Shown: positions 1 to 8,644, counted from the stretch's first letter. The stretch is 64,000 bases of DNA from Hydrogenophaga crocea (GCF_011388215.1 NZ_CP049989.1:1240001-1304000), one strand, 5' to 3'. The notes: generated by a model from the sequence alone, not told the origin. Numbers and translations: made by a program.

Positions 1-1090
1 GTTGGCGCTTCTCTTCAACGACCAGAATCTCTTCCAGGCCGACCGCGAACTCGCGGATGCTGTCGGGCTCCAGCGGCCAGGGCATGGCCACCTTGAACAG
101 CCGAACGCCGATCTGGTTCAGGCGTTCCTCGGTGAGGCCCAGTTCCTGAAGAGCCTCCAGCACGTCGCTGTAGGCTTTCCCCGATGCGACGATGCCCAAC
201 CGGTCACGGTCAGAGCGCACCGTGGTGCGGTTGAGTTGGTTGGCGCGGCAGTACGCCAGGGCCGCGTAGATCTTGTGGTCGTGCATCAGCGCTTCTTGCG
301 CCCGCGCGACGATGCCCAGCGTCTCTGTCCACAGACGGGAATGCAGGCCGCCAGGTGGCATCTCGATATCGGGCGGCAGAACGATCTTCGTTGCGAACGG
401 ATCGGCACTCACCGAACCACTGGATTCGACCGTGTCGGCAATCGCCTTGAAGCCGACAAAGCAGCCGGAGTAGCGTGACATGGCCCATCCATGAAGGCCC
501 AGCTCGATGAATTCATGCACGTTGGCGGGGTAGAGCACGGGCACCATGCTGGCGGCGAAGACGTGCTCGCTCTGGTGTGGCAGCGTCGAGGAGTAGCCTC
601 CATGGTCATCGCCCGCTACCAGCAGCACGCCACCCTTGGGGCTGGAGCCGGCATGGTTCGCATGCTTCAGGACGTCGATCGAGCGGTCCACGCCAGGCCC
701 CTTGGCATACCAGAGGCTGAACACGCCATCGTAAAGGCTGGGACCCACTTGGTCGATGTGCTGTGTGCCCCACACGCTGGTCAATGCCAGGTCTTCGTTG
801 ACGCCCGGCTGGAACTTGATCTTGTTGGCCTCCAGGTGCTTCGACGCCTTCCAGAGGGTTTCGTCGAGACCGCCGATCGGTGACCCACGATAGCCCGATA
901 CGAAACCTGCGGTGTTCAAGCCCGCGGCCTCGTCGCGCCACTTCTGCACGAACAGGAGCCGCACCAGGGCCTGAATGCCACTCAGGTAGACGGCTCCGCT
1001 GCGCGCGGTGTACTTGTCATCGAGGGTGACCTCGCGCAACCTGCATTCGTGGGCCAGCGCGTCTTTGGCGCGCGCGATGTCGTTCATCAT
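1..1090 (-). CDS. Indolepyruvate:ferredoxin oxidoreductase family protein, N-terminal part (runs off the window)
   Basis: About 363 residues are readable without a stop before the window edge; the family is a fused IorA/IorB-type enzyme of roughly 1,100-1,200 residues, so the TPP-binding core and C-terminal gamma domain lie outside. Recognisable family segments are LDDKYTARSG near residue 23, GFVSGYRGSPIGGLD near 62, a VLLVAGDDHGGYSSTL stretch, and ILVVEEKRQ at the break. The family oxidatively decarboxylates aryl-2-oxo acids such as indolepyruvate to acyl-CoA using ferredoxin. The start is taken at the ATG pair at 1090/1087 because family members begin just before the LDDKYT motif; an in-frame ATG at 1177 is an alternative. 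It is divergent from a LysR gene, which probably controls it. Confidence 0.85.
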   Translation of the reverse strand, partial: MMNDIARAKDALAHECRLREVTLDDKYTARSGAVYLSGIQALVRLLFVQKWRDEAAGLNTAGFVSGYRGSPIGGLDETLWKASKHLEANKIKFQPGVNEDLALTSVWGTQHIDQVGPSLYDGVFSLWYAKGPGVDRSIDVLKHANHAGSSPKGGVLLVAGDDHGGYSSTLPHQSEHVFAASMVPVLYPANVHEFIELGLHGWAMSRYSGCFVGFKAIADTVESSGSVSADPFATKIVLPPDIEMPPGGLHSRLWTETLGIVARAQEALMHDHKIYAALAYCRANQLNRTTVRSDRDRLGIVASGKAYSDVLEALQELGLTEERLNQIGVRLFKVAMPWPLEPDSIREFAVGLEEILVVEEKRQ

Positions 1091-1412
1091 GGAGTGGACG
1101 TCCAAAATTGTGTTCTGGGTCAACACCGCGGCCTGCACGAGGGTGGCCGTGCATCGGGTGCCATCTGCTGCGCTCATACATCGGGTGATCAACCCGATGC
1201 AGTCACGTGGCGATGGTCTCAGAAGGGCGCCTGGCCGGGACGCTCGCAGCCATGAAACGCACGACTTGATCGGCCAAGACTTTGCGAACGACCAAAGGGC
1301 GAACGCGGTACACCTGCACTGCCACCCGAGCGACAACGCGGACGAGAACGTCCAGCACGGGTAGCCATGACCAGAAGGTGCCGCGTCCTTGCGATTCGGC
1401 GCGGAGAGTTCA
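1091..1412. other. Divergent intergenic region
   Basis: About 320 bases separate the oxidoreductase start from the LysR start. Apart from the CATCGGGT repeats no further gene is supported; the reading frame upstream of 1090 stays open to at least the ATG at 1177, so part of this region may encode an N-terminal extension. Confidence 0.5.
1179..1199. promoter_or_regulatory. Inverted repeat, candidate LysR operator
   Basis: CATCGGGT and ACCCGATG form a perfect 8-bp inverted repeat with a 5-base spacer. A further direct half-site, GCATCGGGTG, lies at 1151-1160. The repeats sit in the divergent region between the oxidoreductase gene and the LysR gene, where LysR regulators usually bind. Binding is an inference; no promoter hexamers are convincing here. 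Confidence 0.5.
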
Positions 1413-2369
1413 GTGACCGAGCGGATCCGATCGCCCTACAACAACCAGGCCGTCAGCTTCAAGCTGTTGCACCACTTCGTCGTCGTTTGCGAGGCAAGCT
1501 CACTCAGCCGGGCGGCGCATGTGCTCAACGTCTGCCAGTCCAACCTCACCCTGCAGATGTCGGACCTGGAGCGGCGCATGGGTGTGCAGCTGATGCACCG
1601 ATCCTGGAAGGGAGTGGAGCTGACCGAGGCCGGGCAGATTCTCTTGCCCGAAGCCCGCGGCATCCTGCGCCGCTTTGAGAAGATCAAGATACAGGTTCAA
1701 CAGGCGCACCTGCACGGGCGCGTCGATCTGGCGTGCGCCAGCTTTGCGGTGCCGGACTACCCGGCGGTGCCGCAAGCGGCGCGCATGCTGCGCCGCAACG
1801 ACGCCCGCTTCGAGGTCAAGCTGGTGGAGATGCCCAGCAGTGCGCAACCGATCGCGCTGGAGAACGGGCAGGTGCAGGTGGCGGTGATGCTGGGCAAACT
1901 GCCGAACATCCAGTTCCGGGTGGCCAGGCTGCGCGAGTCCCGGATCATGCTGCTGGCCTGCGCCGGTCATGCATCGACGCGCTCCGGTGGACCGGTGTCC
2001 CTCCGGGATCTGGGGGGAGAGGTGTTCTGGATGGTGGATCGGGTTGTGGAGCCCGTGTTGCACCACGTGACCACCCGTGCATTGCTGGACGCGGATGTAC
2101 CGAGCGCGATGATGCGGTCGGCCGGCGGCTTGAAAGACGTGATTGCCCAGGTAGCGACGGGCAGTGGCATTGCGCTGGTGCCCGATTGCCTGCGCGGCCT
2201 GGACGGCAGCGGGCTGTTGAATTGCGTGGACCTGGAGGAACTGCTGTCCATCGAGGTGGTGGCGGTGCACAGGGGCCTCAAGGCGAACAAGGGAACCAGG
2301 GAGCTGCTCAACTGCCTTGCAGCGGCAAACGAGCATGCCAGCGATCCAACCCCAGTGGTACTGGCTTGA
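1413..2369 (+). CDS. LysR-family transcriptional regulator
   Basis: A 318-residue protein with an N-terminal winged helix-turn-helix (FKLLHHFVVVCEASSLSRAA, then the recognition-helix region CQSNLTLQMSDLERRMG) and a C-terminal effector-binding domain of the periplasmic-binding fold. The GTG at 1413 is chosen because GGAGAG lies a few bases upstream; an in-frame TTG at 1389 is the longer alternative. The gene is divergent from the indolepyruvate oxidoreductase-family gene, the common arrangement for a LysR regulator and its target, so its ligand may be an aromatic 2-oxo acid or a related compound. That assignment is inferred from position only. Confidence 0.85.
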   Translation: MTERIRSPYNNQAVSFKLLHHFVVVCEASSLSRAAHVLNVCQSNLTLQMSDLERRMGVQLMHRSWKGVELTEAGQILLPEARGILRRFEKIKIQVQQAHLHGRVDLACASFAVPDYPAVPQAARMLRRNDARFEVKLVEMPSSAQPIALENGQVQVAVMLGKLPNIQFRVARLRESRIMLLACAGHASTRSGGPVSLRDLGGEVFWMVDRVVEPVLHHVTTRALLDADVPSAMMRSAGGLKDVIAQVATGSGIALVPDCLRGLDGSGLLNCVDLEELLSIEVVAVHRGLKANKGTRELLNCLAAANEHASDPTPVVLA

Positions 2370-2458
2370 ACCGTGCAGGTCGCGCGCGCACGGGAATTCG
2401 AGGCGAATCCGCATGCATATGGCGATACTGTCGTCTTTGACCACGGCTCGCATCGCCC

Positions 2459-2974
2459 ATGGACTCGATCCACACTTCGGACCGCTCCCCACACGCCGGC
2501 GCGCACGACGTGTCCGGTTTCTCCGCCGAATTCTTGCGCCTGAGGGCGGGCAGTGTGCTTTGCTGGCTGGCCACCGTGGATGACCACGGCATGCCGAACG
2601 TATCGCCCAAGGAAATCTTCTGTTGCCACGGCGAGCGCGAACTTCTGATCGCGAACATCGCCTCACCCCAGAGCGTGCGCAACATCAAGGCCCATCCGAA
2701 CGTATGCGTGAGCTTCGTCGATGTCCTGATCCAGAAGGGATTCAAGGTCAAAGGTGCAGCCGTGGTCGTGGAGCCTGGCCATCCCCGTTTTGGCGAGCTG
2801 GAGTTTCCGTTGCAGCAGATGACGCGCGGTGCCTTTCCCATCCATTCGGTGATCTGCGTGCAGGTGCTGGGCACGGAGCCGATCCTTGCGCCGAGTTACC
2901 GCCTGGTGCCCGGTACCACGGAAGATTCGCAAGCGCGCGCTGCACAGGCGGTCTACCGCTGGCCCAGGCCGTAG
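2459..2974 (+). CDS. Pyridoxamine 5'-phosphate oxidase-fold (flavin-binding) protein
   Basis: A 171-residue protein with the split-barrel flavin-binding pattern: GSVLCWLATVDDHGMPNVSP near residue 31, then LLIANIASPQSVRNIKAHPN and VCVSFVDVL. The family includes PNPOx-like FMN or F420 proteins with redox or stress roles; the substrate cannot be read from sequence. The ATG at 2459 leaves an N-terminal tail of about 30 residues before the fold. It follows the LysR gene by about 90 bases on the same strand and could be cotranscribed with it. Confidence 0.75.
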   Translation: MDSIHTSDRSPHAGAHDVSGFSAEFLRLRAGSVLCWLATVDDHGMPNVSPKEIFCCHGERELLIANIASPQSVRNIKAHPNVCVSFVDVLIQKGFKVKGAAVVVEPGHPRFGELEFPLQQMTRGAFPIHSVICVQVLGTEPILAPSYRLVPGTTEDSQARAAQAVYRWPRP

Positions 2975-3016
2975 CCGGTTGTCGGACCGCTGGGTGGCAT
3001 GGCGGCGCACCCGACC

Positions 3017-3613
3017 TTACAGGTGAATTGCGACCGTCGACAAAGCCAGCAGGGCGCCCATGCTGCGGTTGAACAGCCGCGCATTGCGGTCCTTCCCGAG
3101 CCAACGCTTGAGCGCCACACCACCGAACATCCAGATGGCGCAGGCCAACGTGGCGGCGACCGCGAATGTCAGTGATATGGCGAGCGCACGATCGACCACC
3201 GTGCCGGGCAGGGCGCTGCCGTAGCTGGCGGCCGCGCTGGCACTCACCACCCAGGATTTCGGGTTCACCCACTGGAACGCCAGCGATTTCCAGAAGCCGA
3301 TGACCTCGCTCTGATCGTCTTGTCGCACGGCCGGTGCATTGGCCACCTTCCAGGCCAGCCACAGCAGGAAGGCCGATCCGAGCCACTTGAGCGCATCCAG
3401 GAGGATGGGGTGAGTGGCGATGATGCCGCCCAGACCCGCGACTGCCGCCGCCATCATGAGCGCCATGCCTGCGACGACACCGAGCAGGCACCACAGGCCG
3501 CGCACAAGGCCCGCCTGTGCACCAGCCGTCATCACCAACATGTTGCTCGGCCCGGGGGTGACCGCGGCGGTGAATCCGAAGACGAAAAAGGCGATGAGTT
3601 CCGGGTGCGGCAT
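3017..3613 (-). CDS. LysE/RhtB-family amino-acid exporter
   Basis: A 198-residue integral membrane protein with the family signature TPGPSNMLVMTAGAQ near residue 19 and about six hydrophobic segments. The family exports amino acids or related metabolites (lysine, threonine, homoserine lactone) across the inner membrane. The ATG at 3613 (MPHPELIAFFVFGF) matches the usual LysE start; an upstream in-frame start at 3658 adds 15 residues that look non-homologous. It is convergent with the PNPOx-fold gene. The substrate is unknown. Confidence 0.85.
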   Translation of the reverse strand: MPHPELIAFFVFGFTAAVTPGPSNMLVMTAGAQAGLVRGLWCLLGVVAGMALMMAAAVAGLGGIIATHPILLDALKWLGSAFLLWLAWKVANAPAVRQDDQSEVIGFWKSLAFQWVNPKSWVVSASAAASYGSALPGTVVDRALAISLTFAVAATLACAIWMFGGVALKRWLGKDRNARLFNRSMGALLALSTVAIHL

Positions 3614-3746
3614 GGTTTGCAAAGGGCGGAGGGTGGTTGCCGCTGGTATATGCGGCATGCCGAACCAACACGTGAAAACGCCAACCTTGCCAAGTACGAA
3701 TCTGCACGGTATCGACCGCCCAACGGGACCTCTGAGCCGTGCAGAG

Positions 3747-4634
3747 CTAACCCATCAGTTGTCCTGCTTCAGCGGCAATGGACAGGAATGTCGAGATCAA
3801 CGGCGCGTGGCGCCGTTCCTGGCGGCAGATGAAGCCCACGTGGGTGGCCATCTCGGTGTCGGTGACGCGCAGCTTCACCAGCCTCGGGTCCGGCACGTAG
3901 GCGGTCTCGGCCACCACGCCCAGCCCCAGGCCCTGCGCAACTGCCTCGCGCACTGCCTCGCGGCTACCCATCTCCAGCGCGACCTGCACCCGCACACCGC
4001 GCTCGCGCAATTCGTTCTCGAACACGCGTCGCGTGGTCGAGCCCTCCTCGCGAATCACGAAGCGTTGGCCCTCCAACGCCTTCAAGGTCAGGGTTGACTG
4101 CTGAACGAGCGGGTGGTCCCTATGGGCGAACACCACAAGCCGCTGAGTGCGAAAAGGCATGCCGTGCAGGTCGGGGTGTTCGACGTGGTTGAGCACGACA
4201 CCGATGTCACCCTGGTAGTCGAGGATCTTGCCGGTGATGGTGCGCGAGTCGCCGACGCCGACCACGAGGTTGACCTGTGGATGGCGCGCGGCGAATGCCT
4301 TGAGTACCGGGACCACGTTGTACGGCCCGATGGCGTGCACCACCAGGCGCCCGGCGTAGTGGTTGCGCGCAGCCGTGAGCAGGGCCAGCGCGTCTTCCTC
4401 GCCGCTGAAGGTGCGGCGCGTATGGTCGAGCAGGGTTCGCCCGAAGGCGGTGAGTTCAAGTCGGCGACCACGGCGGTGGAACAGCTCCACGCCGAATTCG
4501 CCTTCCAGCCGCTGTATGTGCGCGGACACCGTGGGCTGCTGCAGCGCCATCGCCCGCGCGGCCGCCGTCATGCTGCCCGCTCGCGCGGTGGCATCGAAGG
4601 CCTTCAGGGCCGCGAGCAGACTCAATCCAGACAT
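3747..4634 (-). CDS. LysR-family regulator, probable regulator of the adjacent phosphite operon (PtxE-like position)
   Basis: A 295-residue LysR protein: N-terminal HTH (LLAALKAFDATARAGSMTAA, then ALQQPTVSAHIQRLEGEFG) and a periplasmic-binding-type effector domain with REEGSTTRRVFE near its middle. It is divergent from the ptxABCD-like operon with about 100 bases between the starts, which hold a palindrome. In known phosphite loci a LysR gene (ptxE) accompanies ptxABCD, so this is its likely counterpart; orthology to PtxE specifically was not tested. The ATG at 4634 (MSGLSLL) is preferred over 4646. Confidence 0.8.
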   Translation of the reverse strand: MSGLSLLAALKAFDATARAGSMTAAARAMALQQPTVSAHIQRLEGEFGVELFHRRGRRLELTAFGRTLLDHTRRTFSGEEDALALLTAARNHYAGRLVVHAIGPYNVVPVLKAFAARHPQVNLVVGVGDSRTITGKILDYQGDIGVVLNHVEHPDLHGMPFRTQRLVVFAHRDHPLVQQSTLTLKALEGQRFVIREEGSTTRRVFENELRERGVRVQVALEMGSREAVREAVAQGLGLGVVAETAYVPDPRLVKLRVTDTEMATHVGFICRQERRHAPLISTFLSIAAEAGQLMG

Positions 4635-4667
4635 AGATGGCACCAATGGATGCCCTCATTTTTCTGG

Positions 4668-4680
4668 ATGAAAGTTTCAT
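4668..4680. promoter_or_regulatory. Palindromic candidate operator for the phosphite operon
   Basis: ATGAAAGTTTCAT is a perfect 6-bp inverted repeat around a single central G, 34 bases from the LysR start and 58 from the ATP-binding-protein start. The divergent placement and symmetry suit a LysR or other dimeric repressor/activator site. Function is inferred. Confidence 0.45.
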
Positions 4681-4737
4681 ACAGGTGACACCTCGTGCCG
4701 GGAGACTGGGTACATGCCAATCAACGAGGGCGTGACC

Positions 4738-5553
4738 ATGCAGACGAGCAAGCGTGAAACCCAGCTGAACCTGAAGGGTGTGTCGGTCACCTATGGCGAC
4801 GGCCACCGGGCCCTGCAGCCGACCCATCTGTCCGTGGCGCGTGGCGAGTTCCTGGTGCTGCTGGGCGCCTCGGGTGCCGGAAAGTCCACCCTGCTGCGCA
4901 GCATCAACGGGCTGGTGCGGCCCGATGGCGGGCAGATCGAGGTACACGGTCTGCCCGGTGGCGCGGTGTCGGCGCGCAACCTGCGCGAGCACCGGCGCCG
5001 CTGCGCGATGGTGTTCCAGCAGCACCACCTGATCGGGCGGCAGACCGTGCTGGCCAACGTGCTCATGGGCAAGCTTGCGAGCCGCGGATCGCTGGCCTCG
5101 CTGTGGCCCTGGAGCCGGGCCGACAAGCTGCAGGCGCTGGCGGTGATCGACCGTGTTGGCCTGCTGGACAAGGCGCTCGCGCGCGCGGACACGCTGTCTG
5201 GCGGGCAGCAGCAGCGCGTGGGCATAGCGCGCGCGCTGGTGCAAGGCCCGAACCTGCTGCTGGCCGACGAGCCCGTGGCCAGTCTGGACCCGGCCACCGC
5301 GCAGGGCGTGCTCACGCTGCTGCACGACATCTGCAAGAAGGATCGCCTCACCGCCATCGTGAGCCTGCACCAGGTGAACCTGGCGCGCCTGTTTGCCGAC
5401 CGCGTCGTCGGCATGCGCCAGGGCCAGGTGGTGTTCGAGGGCTTGCCCGCGCAGCTCACGAAAGACGTCGAGTCGTCGCTCTACGCGCGCACCGGCACCG
5501 CGACCGCAACCAGCACCACCGAATCCCTGGTGCCCACCCTGGTTCACGCCTGA
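4738..5553 (+). CDS. ptxA: Phosphite/phosphonate ABC transporter, ATP-binding protein (PtxA/PhnC type)
   Basis: A 271-residue ABC ATPase: Walker A GASGAGKST near residue 46, Q-loop VFQQHH, signature LSGGQQQRVGIARAL, Walker B LLLADEPVASLD and a switch histidine in IVSLHQVN. This is the PhnC subfamily that energises phosphonate, phosphite or phosphate-analogue uptake. Because the last gene of the operon is a PtxD-type phosphite dehydrogenase, the substrate is most likely phosphite, hence ptxA. The ATG at 4738 follows GAGGG at good spacing; an in-frame ATG at 4714 is a weaker alternative. Confidence 0.88.
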   Translation: MQTSKRETQLNLKGVSVTYGDGHRALQPTHLSVARGEFLVLLGASGAGKSTLLRSINGLVRPDGGQIEVHGLPGGAVSARNLREHRRRCAMVFQQHHLIGRQTVLANVLMGKLASRGSLASLWPWSRADKLQALAVIDRVGLLDKALARADTLSGGQQQRVGIARALVQGPNLLLADEPVASLDPATAQGVLTLLHDICKKDRLTAIVSLHQVNLARLFADRVVGMRQGQVVFEGLPAQLTKDVESSLYARTGTATATSTTESLVPTLVHA

Positions 5554-5587
5554 ACCGTTCCCCTCACCCGATGAAGGAGTCTTTGTC

Positions 5588-6466
5588 ATGTTGAACCGCC
5601 GCCAACTCTCGCGCCTGGTCGCCCTGACCTCGTTTGCCGCCTTGCTGCCGCTGTGGGCCCAGGCCCAGGGCAAGGACCCGTCGCGCCTGCGCGTGGCACT
5701 GCTGCCGGACGAGAACGCCGCCAGCATCATCCAGAACGCACAGCCGCTCAAGCGTTACCTCGAACAGACGCTGAAGAAAGACGTCGAGATCACGGTGACC
5801 ACCGACTACTCCTCAATGATCGAAGCGATGCGCTTCGGACGCATCGAGGTGGCGTACTTCGGCCCGTTCTCCTACGTGCTCGCGAAGTCCAAGGCGCCCA
5901 CCATCGAACCGTTCGCGGTCGGCGTCGAGCGCGGATCGCCCACCTACCAGTCGGTGTTGATCGCCACCGCTGGCGGCCCGGTGAAGACGCTCGCCGACGT
6001 GCGTGGCAAACCCTTCGGCTTCGGAGACCAGGCCTCCACCTCGAGCCACCTGGCACCCCGCGCGCACCTGCTCAAGAAGTACCAGCTCGACGGCGAGAAG
6101 GACTACCGCCCGGTGCACCTGGGCACGCACGACGCTGTGGCACGCGCCGTGCAGGCCGGACAGGTGCCGGCCGGCGCCTTGTCCAAGCCCATCCTGGACA
6201 ACCTGATCGCGCGTGGCACGGTGGACGCGTCCAAGATCGTGCAGCTCGATCTGTCGGCACCGATCCCGAACTACCCGATCGTGATGCAGGGCGACCTCAA
6301 GCCCGAACTCAAGCAGGCCATCCGCGCCGCCTTCCTCGACATGAAGGACGCCGAGGTGCTCAAGGCCTTCCGCGTGCAGGGTTTCGCAGCCACAGATGAC
6401 GCCGCGTATGACGTCCTGCGCGAGACCGCCACCGTGCTCAAGCTCGACCTGGGACGCATGCAATGA
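5588..6466 (+). CDS. ptxB: Phosphite/phosphonate ABC transporter, periplasmic binding protein (PtxB/PhnD type)
   Basis: A 292-residue secreted protein: signal peptide with an RR near the start and cleavage probably after LLPLWAQAQG, then the PhnD fold with YSSMIEAMRFGRIEVAYFGP and FGFGDQASTSSH, the latter in the loop that binds the oxyanion. It captures the substrate in the periplasm and hands it to the permease. AAGGAG stands a few bases before the ATG. It overlaps the permease gene by 4 bases (ATGA). Phosphite rather than phosphonate specificity is inferred from the operon. Confidence 0.88.
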   Translation: MLNRRQLSRLVALTSFAALLPLWAQAQGKDPSRLRVALLPDENAASIIQNAQPLKRYLEQTLKKDVEITVTTDYSSMIEAMRFGRIEVAYFGPFSYVLAKSKAPTIEPFAVGVERGSPTYQSVLIATAGGPVKTLADVRGKPFGFGDQASTSSHLAPRAHLLKKYQLDGEKDYRPVHLGTHDAVARAVQAGQVPAGALSKPILDNLIARGTVDASKIVQLDLSAPIPNYPIVMQGDLKPELKQAIRAAFLDMKDAEVLKAFRVQGFAATDDAAYDVLRETATVLKLDLGRMQ

Positions 6467-7263
6467 CATCGCTTGCGCTCGACGCCATCGTTGCGCTGGA
6501 TCACCAGCGCCGCCTTCGCCGCCTGGCCGGCGTGGCCGCGGTGCTGCTGGTGTGCGCGTTGGCCCTGCACGTCACCGGCTTCTTCGACGCCCAGCGCTTC
6601 ATGGAGGGCGCTCCCGCGATCCGGCAGCTTGCGTCGGAGATGGTGCCGCCAAACTTCGCGCGCTGGGAGCATTGGGTGATTCCGCTGCGCGACACGCTGG
6701 CGATGTCGATCGCGGGCACCGCACTCACCATCGTGGTGTCGCTGCCGCTGGCGCTGCTGGCCGCGCCCAACACCGCGCCGAATGCGGTGGTGGGGCGGTT
6801 GGCGCGCACCGTGCTGGCGGCATTTCGCTCGGTGCCCGAGATCATCCTGGGCATCCTGTTCGTGGCGGCGGTGGGCTTTGGTGCCTTGCCCGGGGTGCTG
6901 GCGCTGGCACTGCACTCCACCGGCATGGTGGCCAAGTTCTACGCCGAGGCGATTGAGCACGTCGACCCCAAGCCGCTGGAGGCCGCCGTCGCGGCTGGCG
7001 CCAGCCGCCTGCAGGTGATCACGCACGCGGTGTTGCCGCAGGTGCTGCCGCAACTGGCCGACATCACCATCTACCGCTGGGAATACCACTTCCGGGCCTC
7101 CGCCGTGATGGGCATCGTGGGTGCTGGTGGCATCGGCTTCGAGCTGATGGCCGCATTGCGCCTGGTCAAGTACGACGAGGTGTCGGCCATCCTGTTGTCC
7201 ATCCTGGCCTGCGTGCTGGTGGTGGATGGCATCGGTTCGGCGCTGCGAAAGCGCCTCAAGTGA
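6463..7263 (+). CDS. ptxC: Phosphite/phosphonate ABC transporter, permease (PtxC/PhnE type)
   Basis: A 266-residue inner-membrane protein of the PhnE type with about six transmembrane segments, the first near residues 22-45. The cytoplasmic EAA-type loop, which contacts the ATPase, is visible as EAAVAAGASRLQVITHAVLP. It starts inside the end of the binding-protein gene (ATGA overlap) and is followed after 14 bases by the dehydrogenase, so the four genes form one tight operon. Confidence 0.88.
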   Translation: MTSLALDAIVALDHQRRLRRLAGVAAVLLVCALALHVTGFFDAQRFMEGAPAIRQLASEMVPPNFARWEHWVIPLRDTLAMSIAGTALTIVVSLPLALLAAPNTAPNAVVGRLARTVLAAFRSVPEIILGILFVAAVGFGALPGVLALALHSTGMVAKFYAEAIEHVDPKPLEAAVAAGASRLQVITHAVLPQVLPQLADITIYRWEYHFRASAVMGIVGAGGIGFELMAALRLVKYDEVSAILLSILACVLVVDGIGSALRKRLK

Positions 7264-7277
7264 GGGAACACAACAAC

Positions 7278-8246
7278 ATGCCGAAGATCGTGGTCACCCA
7301 ACCCGTACACGCCGAAGTGCTGCAGACCTTGCAGGCCGCCGGCGAGGTGGTGATGAACCCCGGGCCCGAGCCCTGGAGCGATGCTGAGCGTCAGCGGCAC
7401 CTGGTCGACGCGGAGGCCATGATGGCTTTCATGACCGATCGTGTCGACCAGGAAACGCTGCTGAATGCACCGCGCCTGCGCACCATCGCCTGCGCACTCA
7501 AGGGCTACGACAACTTCGATCTCGCGGCCTGTGCCGCGGCCGGTGTGAGCGTGAGCTTCGTGCCCGATCTGCTCACCGAACCCACGGCAGAGCTTGCGGT
7601 CGGTCTGGCCATCGCCGCAGCGCGCCATGTGTTGCCGGGCGATGCCGCAGTGCGCGCCGGCTACGCGGGCTGGCGACCCACGCTGTACGGCACCGGGCTA
7701 CATGGCTCGGTGGTGGCGGTCGTGGGATTGGGTGCGGTGGGGCGCGCCATCGTGGATCGGCTCATGGGTTTTGGTTGCGCCGAACTGCTGGGAGTCGACC
7801 CACAGCGCGACGATGCGCGCGTGCGACGCGTTCAGATCGAGGAGGCCATGGCGCGGTCCGACTACTTGCTGCTGGCTGCGCCACTCACTGCGTCCACGCG
7901 TCACCTCATCGACGCCGCCGCACTGGCCGGGGCCCGGCCGGGCCTGATCCTGGTCAACATCGGGCGTGGCTCTGTGGTCGACGAGGCGGCGGTGGTTCGC
8001 GCGCTTGACGACGCTCGCCTGGGCGCGTATGCGGCCGACGTCTATGAAATGGAGGACTGGCTGCTGCCCGATCGTCCACGCCAAGTGAACGCAGGGCTTG
8101 TCCGCCACCCACGAACGGTGCTCACGCCGCACATTGGTTCGGCGGTGCAACGCGTGCGGCTGGCGATCGAGATGCGGGCAGCAGACAACCTGATTCGATC
8201 GCTGCAGGGTGAGTCGTTGACGGACTTCGCCATCGCTCATCCGTAG
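7278..8246 (+). CDS. ptxD: Phosphite dehydrogenase (PtxD type)
   Basis: A 322-residue D-2-hydroxyacid-dehydrogenase-fold enzyme with segments typical of PtxD rather than of generic family members: MMAFMTDRVD (residues 48-57), ALKGYDNFD (73-81), FVPDLLTEPTAELA, YGTGL and YAADVYEMEDW. The NAD site is GLGAVG (150-155) followed by Asp174, which favours NAD over NADP. Catalytic positions are present as Arg230, Glu259 and His285, with Lys75 in the substrate loop. PtxD oxidises phosphite to phosphate with reduction of NAD, letting cells use phosphite as sole phosphorus source. The ATG at 7278 is preceded by GAGGGA; a GTG at 7260 overlapping ptxC is possible. Confidence 0.9.
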   Translation: MPKIVVTQPVHAEVLQTLQAAGEVVMNPGPEPWSDAERQRHLVDAEAMMAFMTDRVDQETLLNAPRLRTIACALKGYDNFDLAACAAAGVSVSFVPDLLTEPTAELAVGLAIAAARHVLPGDAAVRAGYAGWRPTLYGTGLHGSVVAVVGLGAVGRAIVDRLMGFGCAELLGVDPQRDDARVRRVQIEEAMARSDYLLLAAPLTASTRHLIDAAALAGARPGLILVNIGRGSVVDEAAVVRALDDARLGAYAADVYEMEDWLLPDRPRQVNAGLVRHPRTVLTPHIGSAVQRVRLAIEMRAADNLIRSLQGESLTDFAIAHP

Positions 8247-8253
8247 CGCTCGT

Positions 8254-8619
8254 TCATGTCGCCTGACCGACTCGCCACAGCACACCCGAGGGATCCCAGA
8301 ACACGAATTCGGTCATTCCCCAGGGCTGCTGCGTCACGGCGCCGACGCGCACGCCGAAGTAGCGTTGCAGCGCGTCTCTCGCCATGTGCCGATGCCAAGC
8401 GTCAACGTCGGGCACGAGGAGGTGAAGCATGAGGTTGTCAGCGAGGCCGGGTTCGTAGAAGTCCTGCAGCAGGAACGCACAGCCCTGCAGCTTGAGGTAG
8501 GCGACGCCTTGTCCGGCGGATGAGGCCGTGAAGCCAACCTCCTGGTAAAAGCGCAGCGACAGGTCGAAGTCGCTCGCGGGCACGAAGGGTTTCAGTTCAA
8601 TGGCCTGCAATTCCGGCAT
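8254..8619 (-). CDS. VOC-family (glyoxalase/bleomycin resistance-like) protein
   Basis: A 121-residue single-domain vicinal-oxygen-chelate protein, with FVPASDFDLSLRFYQEVGF near the start and FVFWDPSGVLWRVGQ at the end, the usual two beta-alpha-beta-beta-beta halves. Members bind metals or small molecules, or act as resistance or isomerase proteins; no specific role can be assigned. The ATG at 8619 follows AAAGGAG. The gene lies 25 bases downstream of the class D beta-lactamase on the same strand and may be cotranscribed with it. It is convergent with ptxD, with 7 bases between them. Confidence 0.75.
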   Translation of the reverse strand: MPELQAIELKPFVPASDFDLSLRFYQEVGFTASSAGQGVAYLKLQGCAFLLQDFYEPGLADNLMLHLLVPDVDAWHRHMARDALQRYFGVRVGAVTQQPWGMTEFVFWDPSGVLWRVGQAT

Positions 8620-8644
8620 GCGTGCTCCTTTGTAACCCTGTGGG

